Positions 17,182 through 26,526 of a stretch of 39,303 nucleotides of DNA are shown here, piece by piece. Where the stretch lies: NCBI GenBank assembly GCA_902802265.1, contig CADCLN010000027.1, forward strand, positions 1-39,303. Direction: 5' to 3'. A program made the position numbers and the translations under genes. The first letter of the stretch is position 1; every line of letters starts with the position of its first letter. Source of the DNA: an uncultured Bacteroidales bacterium (GTDB lineage: Bacteria > Bacteroidota > Bacteroidia > Bacteroidales > Bacteroidaceae). The notes beneath the pieces are model-generated. The model ran no database searches. It saw only the letters and a list, made by a program, of their open reading frames with translations, and had not been told where the DNA came from.

Positions 17182-18288
17182 ATGATTACAGCAGAACAAC
17201 TAAAAGACATCAAAGAACGCACCGAAGCCCTGCACCGCTACCTCGCCATTGACGCCAAACTCATCGAAGTGGAGGAAGAAGAACTGCGCACTCAGGCACC
17301 TGGATTCTGGGACGACCAGAAAGCCGCCGAAGAGCAGATGAAAAAGGTGAAAGGCCTGCAGAAATGGATTGACGGCTATAGGGCAGTGAAGGCAGCCACC
17401 GATGACACCGAAGTGGCATTTGACTTTCACAAGGACGATATGGCCACCGAGCAGGAAGTCGATGACTACTATACCAAGGCACTCGCCCTTATTGAAGACC
17501 TCGAACTCAAGAACATGCTTCAAGGCGAAGCCGACGGCATGGATGCCGTGCTGAAAATCAACTCAGGTGCCGGCGGTACCGAAGCGCAGGACTGGGCCTC
17601 CATGCTCATGCGTATGTACCAACGCTATGCCGAAGCACACAAATACAAAGTCACCATCAGCAACTACCAGGACGGCGACGAAGCGGGCATCAAGACTGTC
17701 ACCATGGAGATAGAAGGCGACCAGGCATACGGATTCCTCAAGGGCGAAAGCGGCGTGCACAGGCTGGTGCGAGTCTCCCCATACAACGCACAGGGAAAAC
17801 GCATGACCAGCTTTGCCAGCGTCTTCGTCACCCCACTCGTTGACGACACCATCGAGGTTACCATCGACAAGGCAAAAATCTCGTGGGACACCTTCCGTTC
17901 GTCAGGAGCTGGCGGACAGAACGTCAACAAAGTTGAGACAGGTGTTCGCCTACGCTACCTCTACACTGACCCTGACACAGGCGAAGAAGAGGAAATCCTC
18001 ATTGAAAACACCGAAACACGCAAACAGCAGGAAAACCGAGAAAACGCCCTCCGTCTGCTCCGTTCCCAACTCTACGACCGTGCCCTGAAACGCCGCATGG
18101 CAGAACAGCAGAAAATAGAAGCTGGCAAAAAGAAGATAGAGTGGGGCAGCCAGATACGATCCTATGTCTTCGACGACCGCCGAGTGAAAGACCACCGCAC
18201 AGGCTACCAGACCAGTGACGTCGGTGGCGTCATGGACGGCAAACTCGACGGATTCATCAAAGCCTACCTCATGGAATTTCCCGAATAA
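17182..18288 (+). CDS. prfB: Peptide chain release factor 2
   Basis: The 368-residue protein has the GGQ catalytic motif at 244-246 (SSGAGGQNVNK), which triggers release of the finished protein. At the stop-codon-reading position it has SPY followed by NAQGKRMTSFAS (from residue 199), matching the SPF region of RF2, which reads UGA and UAA. The frame is continuous from the ATG: the place where many bacteria keep a UGA and a programmed +1 frameshift (after HRYL, residues 18-21) reads CTC GCC here. It is the first gene of a plus-strand run, divergent from lptF. Confidence 0.95.
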   Translation: MITAEQLKDIKERTEALHRYLAIDAKLIEVEEEELRTQAPGFWDDQKAAEEQMKKVKGLQKWIDGYRAVKAATDDTEVAFDFHKDDMATEQEVDDYYTKALALIEDLELKNMLQGEADGMDAVLKINSGAGGTEAQDWASMLMRMYQRYAEAHKYKVTISNYQDGDEAGIKTVTMEIEGDQAYGFLKGESGVHRLVRVSPYNAQGKRMTSFASVFVTPLVDDTIEVTIDKAKISWDTFRSSGAGGQNVNKVETGVRLRYLYTDPDTGEEEEILIENTETRKQQENRENALRLLRSQLYDRALKRRMAEQQKIEAGKKKIEWGSQIRSYVFDDRRVKDHRTGYQTSDVGGVMDGKLDGFIKAYLMEFPE

Positions 18289-18299
18289 AAAAGCCCCCC

Positions 18300-18350
18300 C
18301 TCTGACTTCAATGTTGTAACAACTATCCTTCCCCTAAGGGAGAGTCAGAG
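18300..18350 (+). terminator. Imperfect hairpin after prfB
   Basis: CTCTGACT (18300-18307) pairs with AGTCAGAG (18343-18350), and a small inner stem forms around CCTTcccctAAGG. There is no strong T-run afterward, so it may be a dispersed repeat rather than an efficient terminator. Confidence 0.4.
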
Positions 18351-18380
18351 AGGACTTTAATCAAATTTATATACCATATT

Positions 18381-18860
18381 ATGCATCTTGAAATAGAACG
18401 AAAATTCCTCGTTGAAGGCCCCTACAAACACCTCGCCTACAACATGACACATATTGAGCAGGGCTACTTTGCCACCGAACCAGGCAAAACCGTCCGCATC
18501 CGTATTAGGGGAGACAAAGGCTACCTCACCATCAAAGGCACAGCCGACCCCACCGGACTTAGTCGCTATGAGTTTGAGACCGAAATACCCCTTGACGATG
18601 CCCGAGCGATGATGAAACTTTGCAAGCCTGGAGCCGTCATCAAAGACCGCTACCTCATCAAGAGCGGCAAACACATCATCGAAGTCGATGAGTTTTTCGG
18701 CGACAACGAAGGTCTTACCATCGCAGAAATTGAACTTTCGAGCCCCGAAGAAGAATATCTCACACCCTCCTTCCTCGGCAGGGAAATTACTGGTGACCCA
18801 CGCTACTATTCCAAATTCCTACTTTCCAGACCCTACAAACTTTGGAAAAATGAAAAATAA
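18381..18860 (+). CDS. CYTH domain protein (triphosphate-tunnel family)
   Basis: The 159-residue protein starts MHLEIERKFLV, with the ExExK motif (E4, E6, K8) that names CYTH enzymes. Alternating charged strands form the tunnel: TVRIRIRGDKGYLTIKG, YEFETEIP and HIIEVDEFFGDNEGL. Short bacterial members are usually inorganic triphosphatases or have related phosphohydrolase activity; adenylate cyclase activity is known for some. The exact substrate cannot be assigned. It lies about 90 nt after prfB and 6 nt before the next gene. Confidence 0.9.
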   Translation: MHLEIERKFLVEGPYKHLAYNMTHIEQGYFATEPGKTVRIRIRGDKGYLTIKGTADPTGLSRYEFETEIPLDDARAMMKLCKPGAVIKDRYLIKSGKHIIEVDEFFGDNEGLTIAEIELSSPEEEYLTPSFLGREITGDPRYYSKFLLSRPYKLWKNEK

Positions 18861-18866
18861 AAAACG

Positions 18867-20129
18867 ATGAAAAAGACACACTTTTTACTTTTAGCCCTTT
18901 ACCTCCTATTCAGCACCCACGCAAGTGCACAATACAACACCCTCAACCTTTGGCTCAAGAACGGCGATGTAGTCAAATACTCCCTCGCAGACCACATCAC
19001 CATCCTCGCCACCACACCTACTGAACTCGCCCTTGAGTCAGCAGGCTATCGCATCACCTACTCCGTCAGCGATATCCGCAAATTCACCGTCAACAACGAC
19101 ACCCTTCCTGCACGCATTATTCTTGCTGAAGGTTGGAACTGGATGACCCCTGGACTTCTGCAACCTATACCCGTGCAGACATTCACCGCAGCTACACAAA
19201 TCCTCGGCGAAACTACCTCTGCCATCAACGACCCAGTCCTCGGCATTGTCGGTCAACTGCGCGAACTCCAATCCCCAGCCGCCTACAAAATTAACATGAC
19301 CCAGGCTGCCCTCTACGACTTTCCCCAAAACAGCTACGCCATAGGTACACCCACCGTCAACCTTCATCAGGGATGGAACTGGGTCGGCTATCCGCTGCCC
19401 CACGCTGCAAACCTCTCCGCAGCCTTCAGTGGCATCCAGTGGACCGAAGGCGACTGCATCGCAGCCCACGACGCTTTTGCCGTATATACTGATGGCAAAT
19501 GGGTGGGCAGTCTCCAGGCCCTTACCCCCATGCAAGGTTACCTCATCAAGAGCGTAACCGCCCGCAGTTACACATACAATACGCAGTCCGAAGCCAAGGC
19601 AAGAGCCATGATGTGTTGTAGCCCCGACAATAATCCCAGCAGTTCTTATTATGCCTATCCCAACACCATGAACATCGTTGCTCAGCTTGATGCTTGTCCA
19701 ACCGACTCACCCCTCCTTCTTGCCTATTCTGGAACCGACCTGCGCGGTAGCGCCACACCACATGCCGACGGACGCATCTACCTCACCGTCCACGGCAGCG
19801 GTAGCGAACCTATACACTTCGTCGTCACCGACAACGAGGGGCGTCAGCACAAAATACAGCAGACTCTGTCTTTCACTTCCGACTTGATCGGCACCCCTCA
19901 CCAGCCCTATATCCTTACACCTGCACAGGAAGATGCCACCCCCATAACGCACCTTGCCGCCACACCCCCTGCGGCACATCCTGTCAGCATCTACACCCTT
20001 TCCGGCGTCCACTTGAAGACCCTGCAGCCCACAGCTGGCGGTAGCATCCAGCTGCTGCTCGACGAACTCCCTGCTGGCACATATATTCTTCGTTCAGGCA
20101 ATGTCAGCTGTAAAGTCATGAAACGCTGA
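18867..20129 (+). CDS. Secreted GWNW-repeat protein with C-terminal sorting-type domain
   Basis: The 420-residue protein has a signal peptide (residues 1-21, ending HASA). Next comes a short beta segment (LNLWLKNGDVVKYSLADHI) like the N-terminal strands common in Bacteroidales surface proteins. Two related blocks follow, each starting with GWNW (LAEGWNWMTPGLLQP near residue 90, LHQGWNWVGYPLPHA near residue 168). The last 50 residues (VSIYTLSGVHLKTLQ, then LDELPAGTYILRSG and CKVMKR) resemble a type A sorting domain of the type IX secretion system. It probably ends up on the cell surface or outside the cell. I recognise no enzyme domain. It starts 6 nt after the CYTH gene, so the two are probably cotranscribed, but no functional link is evident. 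Confidence 0.75.
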   Translation: MKKTHFLLLALYLLFSTHASAQYNTLNLWLKNGDVVKYSLADHITILATTPTELALESAGYRITYSVSDIRKFTVNNDTLPARIILAEGWNWMTPGLLQPIPVQTFTAATQILGETTSAINDPVLGIVGQLRELQSPAAYKINMTQAALYDFPQNSYAIGTPTVNLHQGWNWVGYPLPHAANLSAAFSGIQWTEGDCIAAHDAFAVYTDGKWVGSLQALTPMQGYLIKSVTARSYTYNTQSEAKARAMMCCSPDNNPSSSYYAYPNTMNIVAQLDACPTDSPLLLAYSGTDLRGSATPHADGRIYLTVHGSGSEPIHFVVTDNEGRQHKIQQTLSFTSDLIGTPHQPYILTPAQEDATPITHLAATPPAAHPVSIYTLSGVHLKTLQPTAGGSIQLLLDELPAGTYILRSGNVSCKVMKR

Positions 20130-20189
20130 TGTGTGTAATCTTGCGTCCTGAATCTTTTTATCTCTCTAATCTTATTTCATACTATTACT

Positions 20190-23100
20190 ATGGCTGAACA
20201 AAATCTACCTACCATTGAAGAGGTCTTTGCCTGGATGCGGAAACTTTACGACGAGAGTTATTCAGGATTGACCCGAACCGAGAAGAACGAGCAACACATG
20301 TATGGCACCATGGTGACAACCCCCAACGACAAGAAGTTTCTGGTGCGTATGCTGGACGAAACTTCTCAGGTGCGAGATACGCAGAAATTGGCTGTCAGGG
20401 TGAAAGACCTGATTGAGCAGTACGGCATACCGAAGTTCCTCTCGGCAGGTGACCATTTCCTATTTTGGATGTACAGGGCTTTTGCCTACAAACCGCTGTT
20501 CAACTGGGCTGCTGTGCCCATCATCAAGTGGCGGTTACGGCGAGATACCAGCCGTGTCATCATCAATGCGGCTCGACCCAACCTGACAAAGCATTTGGCT
20601 ACCCGTTTTGACCAGCACATCGGACAGAACGTAAACTTGCTGGGCGAAGTGGTGTTGGGCAATGGTGAGGCTGACAAGCGTTACTACAGTTATCTGGAGG
20701 CACTAAAGGAGCCTGACATTAATTATATTTCTGTAAAAATAAGTGGCATTTATGCCCAAACTCATGCGCTGAACTACAAGGAGAGTTTCCCAGAACTGAT
20801 TCGCCGCATGAGTGAACTATATCAAGCCGCCATTGACAATCCTTATACCGACCCCGACGGTGTGACACGTCCGAAGTTCATCAACCTAGATATGGAGGAA
20901 TATAAGGATGCACACTTGACTATGAAACTGTTCAAAGATGTGCTCTCGTTACCCCAGTTCAAAAACTATGAAGCTGGCATTGTGGTGCAGGCTTACTTGC
21001 CCGATGCTTGGGGCTTCCAGTCGGAGCTGCTGGAGTTTGCTCGTGAACGTGTGGCGGCAGGCGGTGCTCCCATTAAGATGCGCATTGTGAAAGGCTGTAA
21101 TTTGGATATGGAGAACATTGTGAGTGACTTGCGAGGATGGCCTAATCCCGTGCGTCCAAACAAGACAGAAGTGGATGCCAACTATCTGCATATCATCGAG
21201 CGGGGCTTGAAGCCTGAGAATGCCCGTGTTCTTCATATAGGCATGGCCAGCCATAATCTGTTCACGATTTCCTATGCTTACTTGCTGACACAAATGTATC
21301 AGACGCCGAAAGATTGTTTCTGCTTTGAAATGCTCGAAGGCATGGCAAACCATGTGTGGAGAGCGCAGCAGAAATTGGGTAACCACGTGATTCTCTATAC
21401 ACCTGTGGTGAAGAAAGAGCATTTCCTGAATGCCATCAGCTACCTGGTACGTCGTATGGATGAAAATACGGCTCCCGACAATTTCCTCACTCAGTCGTTC
21501 ACGCTGAAGCCAGGGTCGAAGGAGTGGAAATTTCTGGAACAGCAGTTTATTGATGCCTACAACATGAAAGACAGTCTGAGTCATACGCCAACCCGCACAC
21601 AGGACCGCAACCAGCCCTATATAGGACAGGAACCAAGGGACGAAATGCTGAACGAGCCTGACACAGACTTCGACCGTTTCTGCAATCAGCAATGGGTGGA
21701 AAAGATTTTCGAGAAGTGGAAGAGTCCTGGCCAAATTGAACGAAAAGCCTCGGCGTGGGGCGACTGGAAACCTGGTGATGTGCTCCCGACACAGATAGGC
21801 AGTGAACTGGTTTTCAATGAAGACCAAGTGAAGTATTATGACCGTTCACAAGAAGGTGATGTAGCGGTGTGTGCCATGTCGCGTGCCAACAAAGATCAGA
21901 CGGAACGCATCATCGACATCGCAGCGAAAGACAGCGGCGGATGGCGAAATACGACCGTAGAAGAGCGGCATCAAATCATGTACAAAGCTGCGAATCTGCT
22001 CGGACAAATGCGTGGCGATCTGAACGGAGCCATGTGTGCCATCACGGGCAAAACGATAGAGGAAGCAGATGTGGAAGTCAGCGAAGCAATAGACTATTGC
22101 CGTTTCTACACCACGACGATGAAGAAGTTTGCCCAGCTGACGGATATCGAGATGCGGGCAAAAGGTACGGTGTTGGTACTCAGTCCGTGGAACTTCCCGT
22201 GTGCCATTCCGTGTGGTGGCGTGGTGGCAGCCCTTGCCAGTGGCAACACGTGCATTCTGAAACCCGCCACGGTGGCAGCTCCTGTGGCATGGCTTTTTGC
22301 CCAGGCTTTCTGGCAGGCTGGTGTGCCGAAGGAGGCTTTGCAGGTAGTCATTACCGACAGGGAGACAACACCGCTGTTGACATCGTCACTCTCCGTCAAA
22401 CATATCATCCTGACGGGTGGAACAGAGACGGCTCAAGCCATTGCTCATGCCAATCCCCGCAAACCGCTGAGTGCAGAGACGGGTGGCAAGAACGTGATGA
22501 TTCTGACGGCGAAGGGCGACCGTGACCATGCCATCATGAATGCTTGCCGCAGTGCGTTTGGCAATGCAGGGCAGAAGTGTTCGGCTTGCTCCATCTTCCT
22601 GGTGGAACGTTCTGTCTATGACAGTGCAGAGTTCATGGAGAAGCTGAAAGACTGTGCATCGAGTCTGAAGGTGGGCGGTGTCTGGAATGCCGGCAACATC
22701 GTTGGCCCGATGATTACCAACCAGAACGAAAAACTGGAACGTGCCTTCAAACTGGACAAAGGCGAGAAGTGGCTGATTGCACCGGAGTTTGTAGATAAGA
22801 AGAAATACATCCTGAAGCCAACGGTGAAAATAGGTGTGAAGCCCGACAGCTATACCTTCCGCACAGAATTGTTTGCTCCGCTTCTCGCCGTTACGCCCTT
22901 CGACACATTGGAGGAAGCAGTGCAGCTGGTCAACAGCCTGGACTACGGACTGACAAGCGGTCTGCAGTCGCTCGATGAAGGAGAACAGCGGTACTGGAAA
23001 AACCACATCCAGGCAGGCAATCTGTACATCAACCGTGGCATCACAGGTGCTGTGGTCAATCGTCAGCCCTTCGGCGGCATGAAGTTGAGTGCCTTCGGTC

Positions 23101-23672
23101 CTGGTCTGAAAGCTGGTGGTCCGAACTACGTGTCGCAGTTCATGGAGATTACCGACAAATATGGTTCGAAGACCGATTGGCGAGCTTCTTACAGGGAATG
23201 GTACGAGAAAGAATTTAAGCATGCCCGCAACATCCAGCCCAAGATACGTGGCGAGCAGAATGTGTTCCGCTACCTGCCCCTGCAGGGTGGCATGGTGCTG
23301 CGGTTGATGGGAGATGAAACCAGAGAGCAAGTGGAAATGGTCATCTTTGCTGCCAGAACGGTAGGTACGCCGCTGACGGTTTCTGCCGACGACGGCAATC
23401 CGCTGCTTGCAGACTTGCAGGGAGTGACGGTGAAAAAGCAAAATCTGGCTGCTTTCTGCGAAGACATCAAGCACTATGAACGCATCCGCACCCTTTCGAA
23501 GGCTGTTCCCGAAGTGCTTTTCCAGGCAGCTGCCAATGCCGACAAATACATCGCCCAGGCAGCCCCTGTGCGCAATGGTCGCATCGAACTGATTCACTAC
23601 ATCAAGGAACAGTCCATTGCCAATGAATATCACCGCTATGGCAGTCAGATTGAAGTGCCTACTGTAGAGTGA
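20190..23672 (+). CDS. putA: Bifunctional proline dehydrogenase / glutamate-semialdehyde dehydrogenase (PutA type)
   Basis: The 1160-residue protein has two enzyme domains. The first half is an FAD-dependent proline dehydrogenase barrel, seen in IVKGCNLDMEN, HIGMASHNLFT, CFEMLEGMA and SYLVRRMDENTAPDNFL. The second half (about residues 590-1060) is an aldehyde dehydrogenase with PWNFPCAIPCGG, the ETGGKN glutamate region and catalytic Cys797 in GQKCSACS. Together they oxidise proline to glutamate, passing the semialdehyde internally. About 100 further residues form a C-terminal tail. I see no DNA-binding domain like that of E. coli PutA. Its last 14 bases overlap the end of the convergent TonB-receptor gene. 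Confidence 0.94.
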   Translation: MAEQNLPTIEEVFAWMRKLYDESYSGLTRTEKNEQHMYGTMVTTPNDKKFLVRMLDETSQVRDTQKLAVRVKDLIEQYGIPKFLSAGDHFLFWMYRAFAYKPLFNWAAVPIIKWRLRRDTSRVIINAARPNLTKHLATRFDQHIGQNVNLLGEVVLGNGEADKRYYSYLEALKEPDINYISVKISGIYAQTHALNYKESFPELIRRMSELYQAAIDNPYTDPDGVTRPKFINLDMEEYKDAHLTMKLFKDVLSLPQFKNYEAGIVVQAYLPDAWGFQSELLEFARERVAAGGAPIKMRIVKGCNLDMENIVSDLRGWPNPVRPNKTEVDANYLHIIERGLKPENARVLHIGMASHNLFTISYAYLLTQMYQTPKDCFCFEMLEGMANHVWRAQQKLGNHVILYTPVVKKEHFLNAISYLVRRMDENTAPDNFLTQSFTLKPGSKEWKFLEQQFIDAYNMKDSLSHTPTRTQDRNQPYIGQEPRDEMLNEPDTDFDRFCNQQWVEKIFEKWKSPGQIERKASAWGDWKPGDVLPTQIGSELVFNEDQVKYYDRSQEGDVAVCAMSRANKDQTERIIDIAAKDSGGWRNTTVEERHQIMYKAANLLGQMRGDLNGAMCAITGKTIEEADVEVSEAIDYCRFYTTTMKKFAQLTDIEMRAKGTVLVLSPWNFPCAIPCGGVVAALASGNTCILKPATVAAPVAWLFAQAFWQAGVPKEALQVVITDRETTPLLTSSLSVKHIILTGGTETAQAIAHANPRKPLSAETGGKNVMILTAKGDRDHAIMNACRSAFGNAGQKCSACSIFLVERSVYDSAEFMEKLKDCASSLKVGGVWNAGNIVGPMITNQNEKLERAFKLDKGEKWLIAPEFVDKKKYILKPTVKIGVKPDSYTFRTELFAPLLAVTPFDTLEEAVQLVNSLDYGLTSGLQSLDEGEQRYWKNHIQAGNLYINRGITGAVVNRQPFGGMKLSAFGPGLKAGGPNYVSQFMEITDKYGSKTDWRASYREWYEKEFKHARNIQPKIRGEQNVFRYLPLQGGMVLRLMGDETREQVEMVIFAARTVGTPLTVSADDGNPLLADLQGVTVKKQNLAAFCEDIKHYERIRTLSKAVPEVLFQAAANADKYIAQAAPVRNGRIELIHYIKEQSIANEYHRYGSQIEVPTVE

Positions 23673-25623
23673 CCGACACACCTACCTGCAGATTGATGCC
23701 GTCGGTGACGGGAGCATTAAAATAGTAATACTTGGGACGATAATTGAAAAGATTGTCCACAGCCACCGTCAGTCGGAATCGTCTGCCTACAGTTTGCATG
23801 GTGCTGAGTTTCCAGAGCGTGTAGGCAGGGTAGTGGATGGCAGTAGTACCTCGGCTGATGTCGTAGTAATCCACATATTCTTTGCCCTCGACGGCTGAAA
23901 GAAACCGTCCGCTGATGCCGACATTCAGTCTGTAGTTTTTCGTAAAATCTTTATCCCAGTCCAGGCGAGCAGTCAAACTGTGTGGTCGGGCTGGGATATA
24001 TTGTGTGCTGCCGTCATGATCCTTTGGCAGTTGCTCTTGGGTGTAGGCATAGCAGAGTCTGCCGGAAAAACCTCCTGCCCAGTGGGCTTGGATGGTAGCT
24101 TCTGCACCACAGACACGATAGCAGTCCAGATTGGTGTAGCTGAGGTAGAGTTGCTTCGTGTGGTCGGGTTTATAGAAAGGTATGCCTGTGGCAATCTTAT
24201 TCCTTACATGATTATAATACAGCGCAGCGGTGAAGTTGTAGCGGCTTCTTGTCCATTCGAGCGAAACATTCAGGTTGTGGCTCACCTCCGATTGCAGCTG
24301 GTCGTTGCCCAGTACCGTCCAGATGCCAGCCATGTCGAAATTGTAGTACCGTTCCTTCAGGGTGGGGGCACGGAACCCCATGCCGTAGCCGAAACGCAGG
24401 GTGAGGTTCTGCGGTTCTGCGGTTTTGTGGTTTTGCGGAAAGCGGTAGCACGCCGTGAGTTTTGGGGTAAGGTGCGAGTCGTGACTGTCAGAGAAATAGT
24501 CGTAACGCAAGGCTCCAACCAGTTCCCACTGGGGGCTGATGTTCCAGTCCATTTGTGCAAAGGCATCGACATTATCCTGCTTGCGGCTCTTGCCGTCGAG
24601 ACGGGGATTGAAAAGGTAGTCGTGCATGAAGTCGGAACCTGCGGTCAAAACCCCCGTATTGCTGAAATGGTGGCTGTAGATGGCTCGCACAGCATTCTGC
24701 ACATTGCTGTAGTCGCGAATGTCAAGCCCTGCAATCTTCTGGTAATCCGATTTGTCGTATTGGTCGAAACTGTACGACACCTCGATGTTGTCGGCTGCAG
24801 AAATATCCCAAATGCCACGCAATCTTGCCGTGAAGTCGCGGTAGCGTTCTGGTGTGTCGGGGTTGCGCGAAAGGGTACGGTAGAAATAGCCTGCACGGAG
24901 GGTGAGTTTCATGCCGTCCATCGGTCGGACCGTAAACTTGTCCTTGAAATGAAAAGTTTTGTCGCCATAGACGGTTGAGAACACCCGCGTTTCGGGCTGC
25001 GGACCGCTCGTTACGTTGAAATTATCGATGCCCGTATAGTTCACGTTCAGCGTGTTGCTCACCCGCTTTCTGTTTAGACTGAAACTGCCGCCATAGCGTT
25101 GCTCATTGTGCCGAGCCAGTCGTGCGCCCACGTTCAGCATCCACGGACTGCCTCCCTCTTGGGTGATGATATTGATGACACCAGCGGCGGCATTGCTCCC
25201 ATAAAGAGCACTGGCTGCTCCCTTCACAATCTCGATGCGCCCAACATCAGCCATGTTCAGACGGGTGAAATCCACATCGTCCAGCGTTTCGCCAGCCAGT
25301 CGTTCTCCATCCACCAGGAACAGCACACTCTGTCCGCCAAATCCGTTGAAATTCAGATGTATCTGTTGATTCATGGCGTAGGAAAACTCTATGCCTGGCA
25401 GTTCCTGTTGCAGCAAGTCCTGGATGTGGGTAGCATCGGTGCGCTCAATGTCTTTGGCTGTGATGAGCCGTGTCTGAATGGGCACATCCTTCAGCAGTTT
25501 GGGTGTACGGGTAGCCGTCACCACCACGTCGTTCAGATTGAAAGTGGTGTCAATCTGTTCGGCGAATGACGAAAGCGGAAAGACCGCAAACAGCAGAATC
25601 AAGAGCGCAAATAGTCGGTTCAC
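23659..25623 (-). CDS. hmuR: TonB-dependent haem receptor, HmuR-like
   Basis: The 654-residue outer-membrane receptor has a signal peptide (residues 1-21, ending SSFA). A TonB-box-like strand (NLNDVVVTATRT) and the plug domain follow (LFLVDGERLAGE, GRIEIVKGAASALYGSNAAAGVINII), then a 22-strand-type barrel. The barrel carries GFRAPTLKE followed by a GNDQL segment, the FRAP/NPxL pair typical of haem receptors. With HmuY, encoded upstream and overlapping by 4 nt, it would take haem through the outer membrane using TonB energy. The end overlaps putA by 14 nt. The haem assignment rests mainly on the HmuY neighbour and the FRAP motif. Confidence 0.85.
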   Translation of the reverse strand: MNRLFALLILLFAVFPLSSFAEQIDTTFNLNDVVVTATRTPKLLKDVPIQTRLITAKDIERTDATHIQDLLQQELPGIEFSYAMNQQIHLNFNGFGGQSVLFLVDGERLAGETLDDVDFTRLNMADVGRIEIVKGAASALYGSNAAAGVINIITQEGGSPWMLNVGARLARHNEQRYGGSFSLNRKRVSNTLNVNYTGIDNFNVTSGPQPETRVFSTVYGDKTFHFKDKFTVRPMDGMKLTLRAGYFYRTLSRNPDTPERYRDFTARLRGIWDISAADNIEVSYSFDQYDKSDYQKIAGLDIRDYSNVQNAVRAIYSHHFSNTGVLTAGSDFMHDYLFNPRLDGKSRKQDNVDAFAQMDWNISPQWELVGALRYDYFSDSHDSHLTPKLTACYRFPQNHKTAEPQNLTLRFGYGMGFRAPTLKERYYNFDMAGIWTVLGNDQLQSEVSHNLNVSLEWTRSRYNFTAALYYNHVRNKIATGIPFYKPDHTKQLYLSYTNLDCYRVCGAEATIQAHWAGGFSGRLCYAYTQEQLPKDHDGSTQYIPARPHSLTARLDWDKDFTKNYRLNVGISGRFLSAVEGKEYVDYYDISRGTTAIHYPAYTLWKLSTMQTVGRRFRLTVAVDNLFNYRPKYYYFNAPVTDGINLQVGVSVTLQ

Positions 25624-26441
25624 AGCGGATATTTATAATGGATGGTGAGATGACACTTCGTGCCCGTCGCACTTTGATAGTTCTCCAGCTGCAGGGCGGC
25701 GTAAGTGCCGTCAGCCAGTCGGAGGATGAAGACGTGGTTGTTCAGGATGAAAGCGGGCGGCATGGGAGGAATGTCAACGCGCAGCCACGACGACAGGACG
25801 GGGTTCACCTCGATGCCTTGACTGCCGATGAGGTTCATAATCATTTGCGACTGGTCTGCCCAGACCTCCGTTTCCGTCCATCGGTCGGAGACGAAAGTCG
25901 CATGGTCCCTGTCAAACTGCACATCCTCCATGCTTGTTGCAGTCGTTTCGTAAGCTGCCCCTCCATGTGTGCGCACATTGTTGCGGTGTACGGCGAAAGT
26001 CCAGTTGGGCGGTTCGGGCTGCGGGTCGGTAGGCTTGAAACTGCGGTATTCGTTCACCGAAAGACCATGCACCCACACATCGAACCAGTACGTGTAGATG
26101 CCCGTCCGTCCGTCGTCCTCTCTCGTCAGCGTGGTGGGGATGGGGTAAGCCGTCACGGTGGAGTCAATGTCCCGTCCTGCCGCCGTCGCTTGCGCCATCG
26201 CTTGCAAATCCACATAGTACCAATCCTTCCAGCTGGAAGCGTCGATGTAGAGCTTTCCCTGAATAGTGACCTTGCTGATGCTGTCACTATCCGTCTGCAC
26301 CTCTGTTGGCGTGGGCGCAGGTGCAGGAGCTGCTGGTGGCTGGTCGTAGATGCCATCAAACAAACCTTCGCAGGCTGTGAGTAGCACAAAGACTACCACA
26401 CAGCCTGTATATTTCCAAGGATTACACAGATTCTTTGCCAC
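25620..26441 (-). CDS. hmuY: HmuY-family haem-binding lipoprotein
   Basis: The 273-residue protein has a hydrophobic leader and a lipobox LTAC (Cys24). The mature part matches HmuY, an outer-surface haem carrier first studied in Porphyromonas gingivalis: DWYYVDL early and NWTFAVHRNNVRTHGG in the middle. It would hand haem to the receptor encoded next (ATGA overlap). The start is unusual: the only candidate is GTG at 26439-26441, with an in-frame TAA two codons upstream, and this region lies in a CACAGATTACAC dispersed repeat. A well-placed ATG (26462-26464, after GAGG) opens another frame that stops early. A frameshift or a repeat-driven change of start is therefore possible. Confidence 0.8.
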   Translation of the reverse strand: MAKNLCNPWKYTGCVVVFVLLTACEGLFDGIYDQPPAAPAPAPTPTEVQTDSDSISKVTIQGKLYIDASSWKDWYYVDLQAMAQATAAGRDIDSTVTAYPIPTTLTREDDGRTGIYTYWFDVWVHGLSVNEYRSFKPTDPQPEPPNWTFAVHRNNVRTHGGAAYETTATSMEDVQFDRDHATFVSDRWTETEVWADQSQMIMNLIGSQGIEVNPVLSSWLRVDIPPMPPAFILNNHVFILRLADGTYAALQLENYQSATGTKCHLTIHYKYPL

Positions 26442-26450
26442 AGATTACAC
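26419..26450. repeat. Dispersed repeat with CACAGATTACAC motif at the hmuY start
   Basis: Two near copies of the motif (GGATTACACAGATT at 26419-26432 and CACAGATTACAC at 26439-26450) lie here. The same motif occurs three times at 35401-35458. It covers the hmuY start codon. Confidence 0.65.
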
Positions 26451-26478
26451 CAATGGTTCTTCATCCTCCCCGAAAGTC

Positions 26479-26502
26479 CTCCCCCTAAAGCTAAAGGGGG
26501 AG
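26479..26502 (-). terminator. Hairpin between the calycin-like gene and hmuY
   Basis: CTCCCCCT (26479-26486) pairs with AGGGGGAG (26495-26502) around an 8-nt loop, 25 nt after the upstream gene's stop. No T-run follows on the minus strand, so it may attenuate or stabilise the transcript rather than stop it. Confidence 0.4.
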
Positions 26503-26526
26503 TTAGAGGGGGTCTTAGAGAGGGTC

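Noticed and set aside
22386-23681. 431-codon minus-strand frame opposite putA
   Set aside because: The aldehyde dehydrogenase domain on the plus strand is unmistakable; the antisense frame has no motif.
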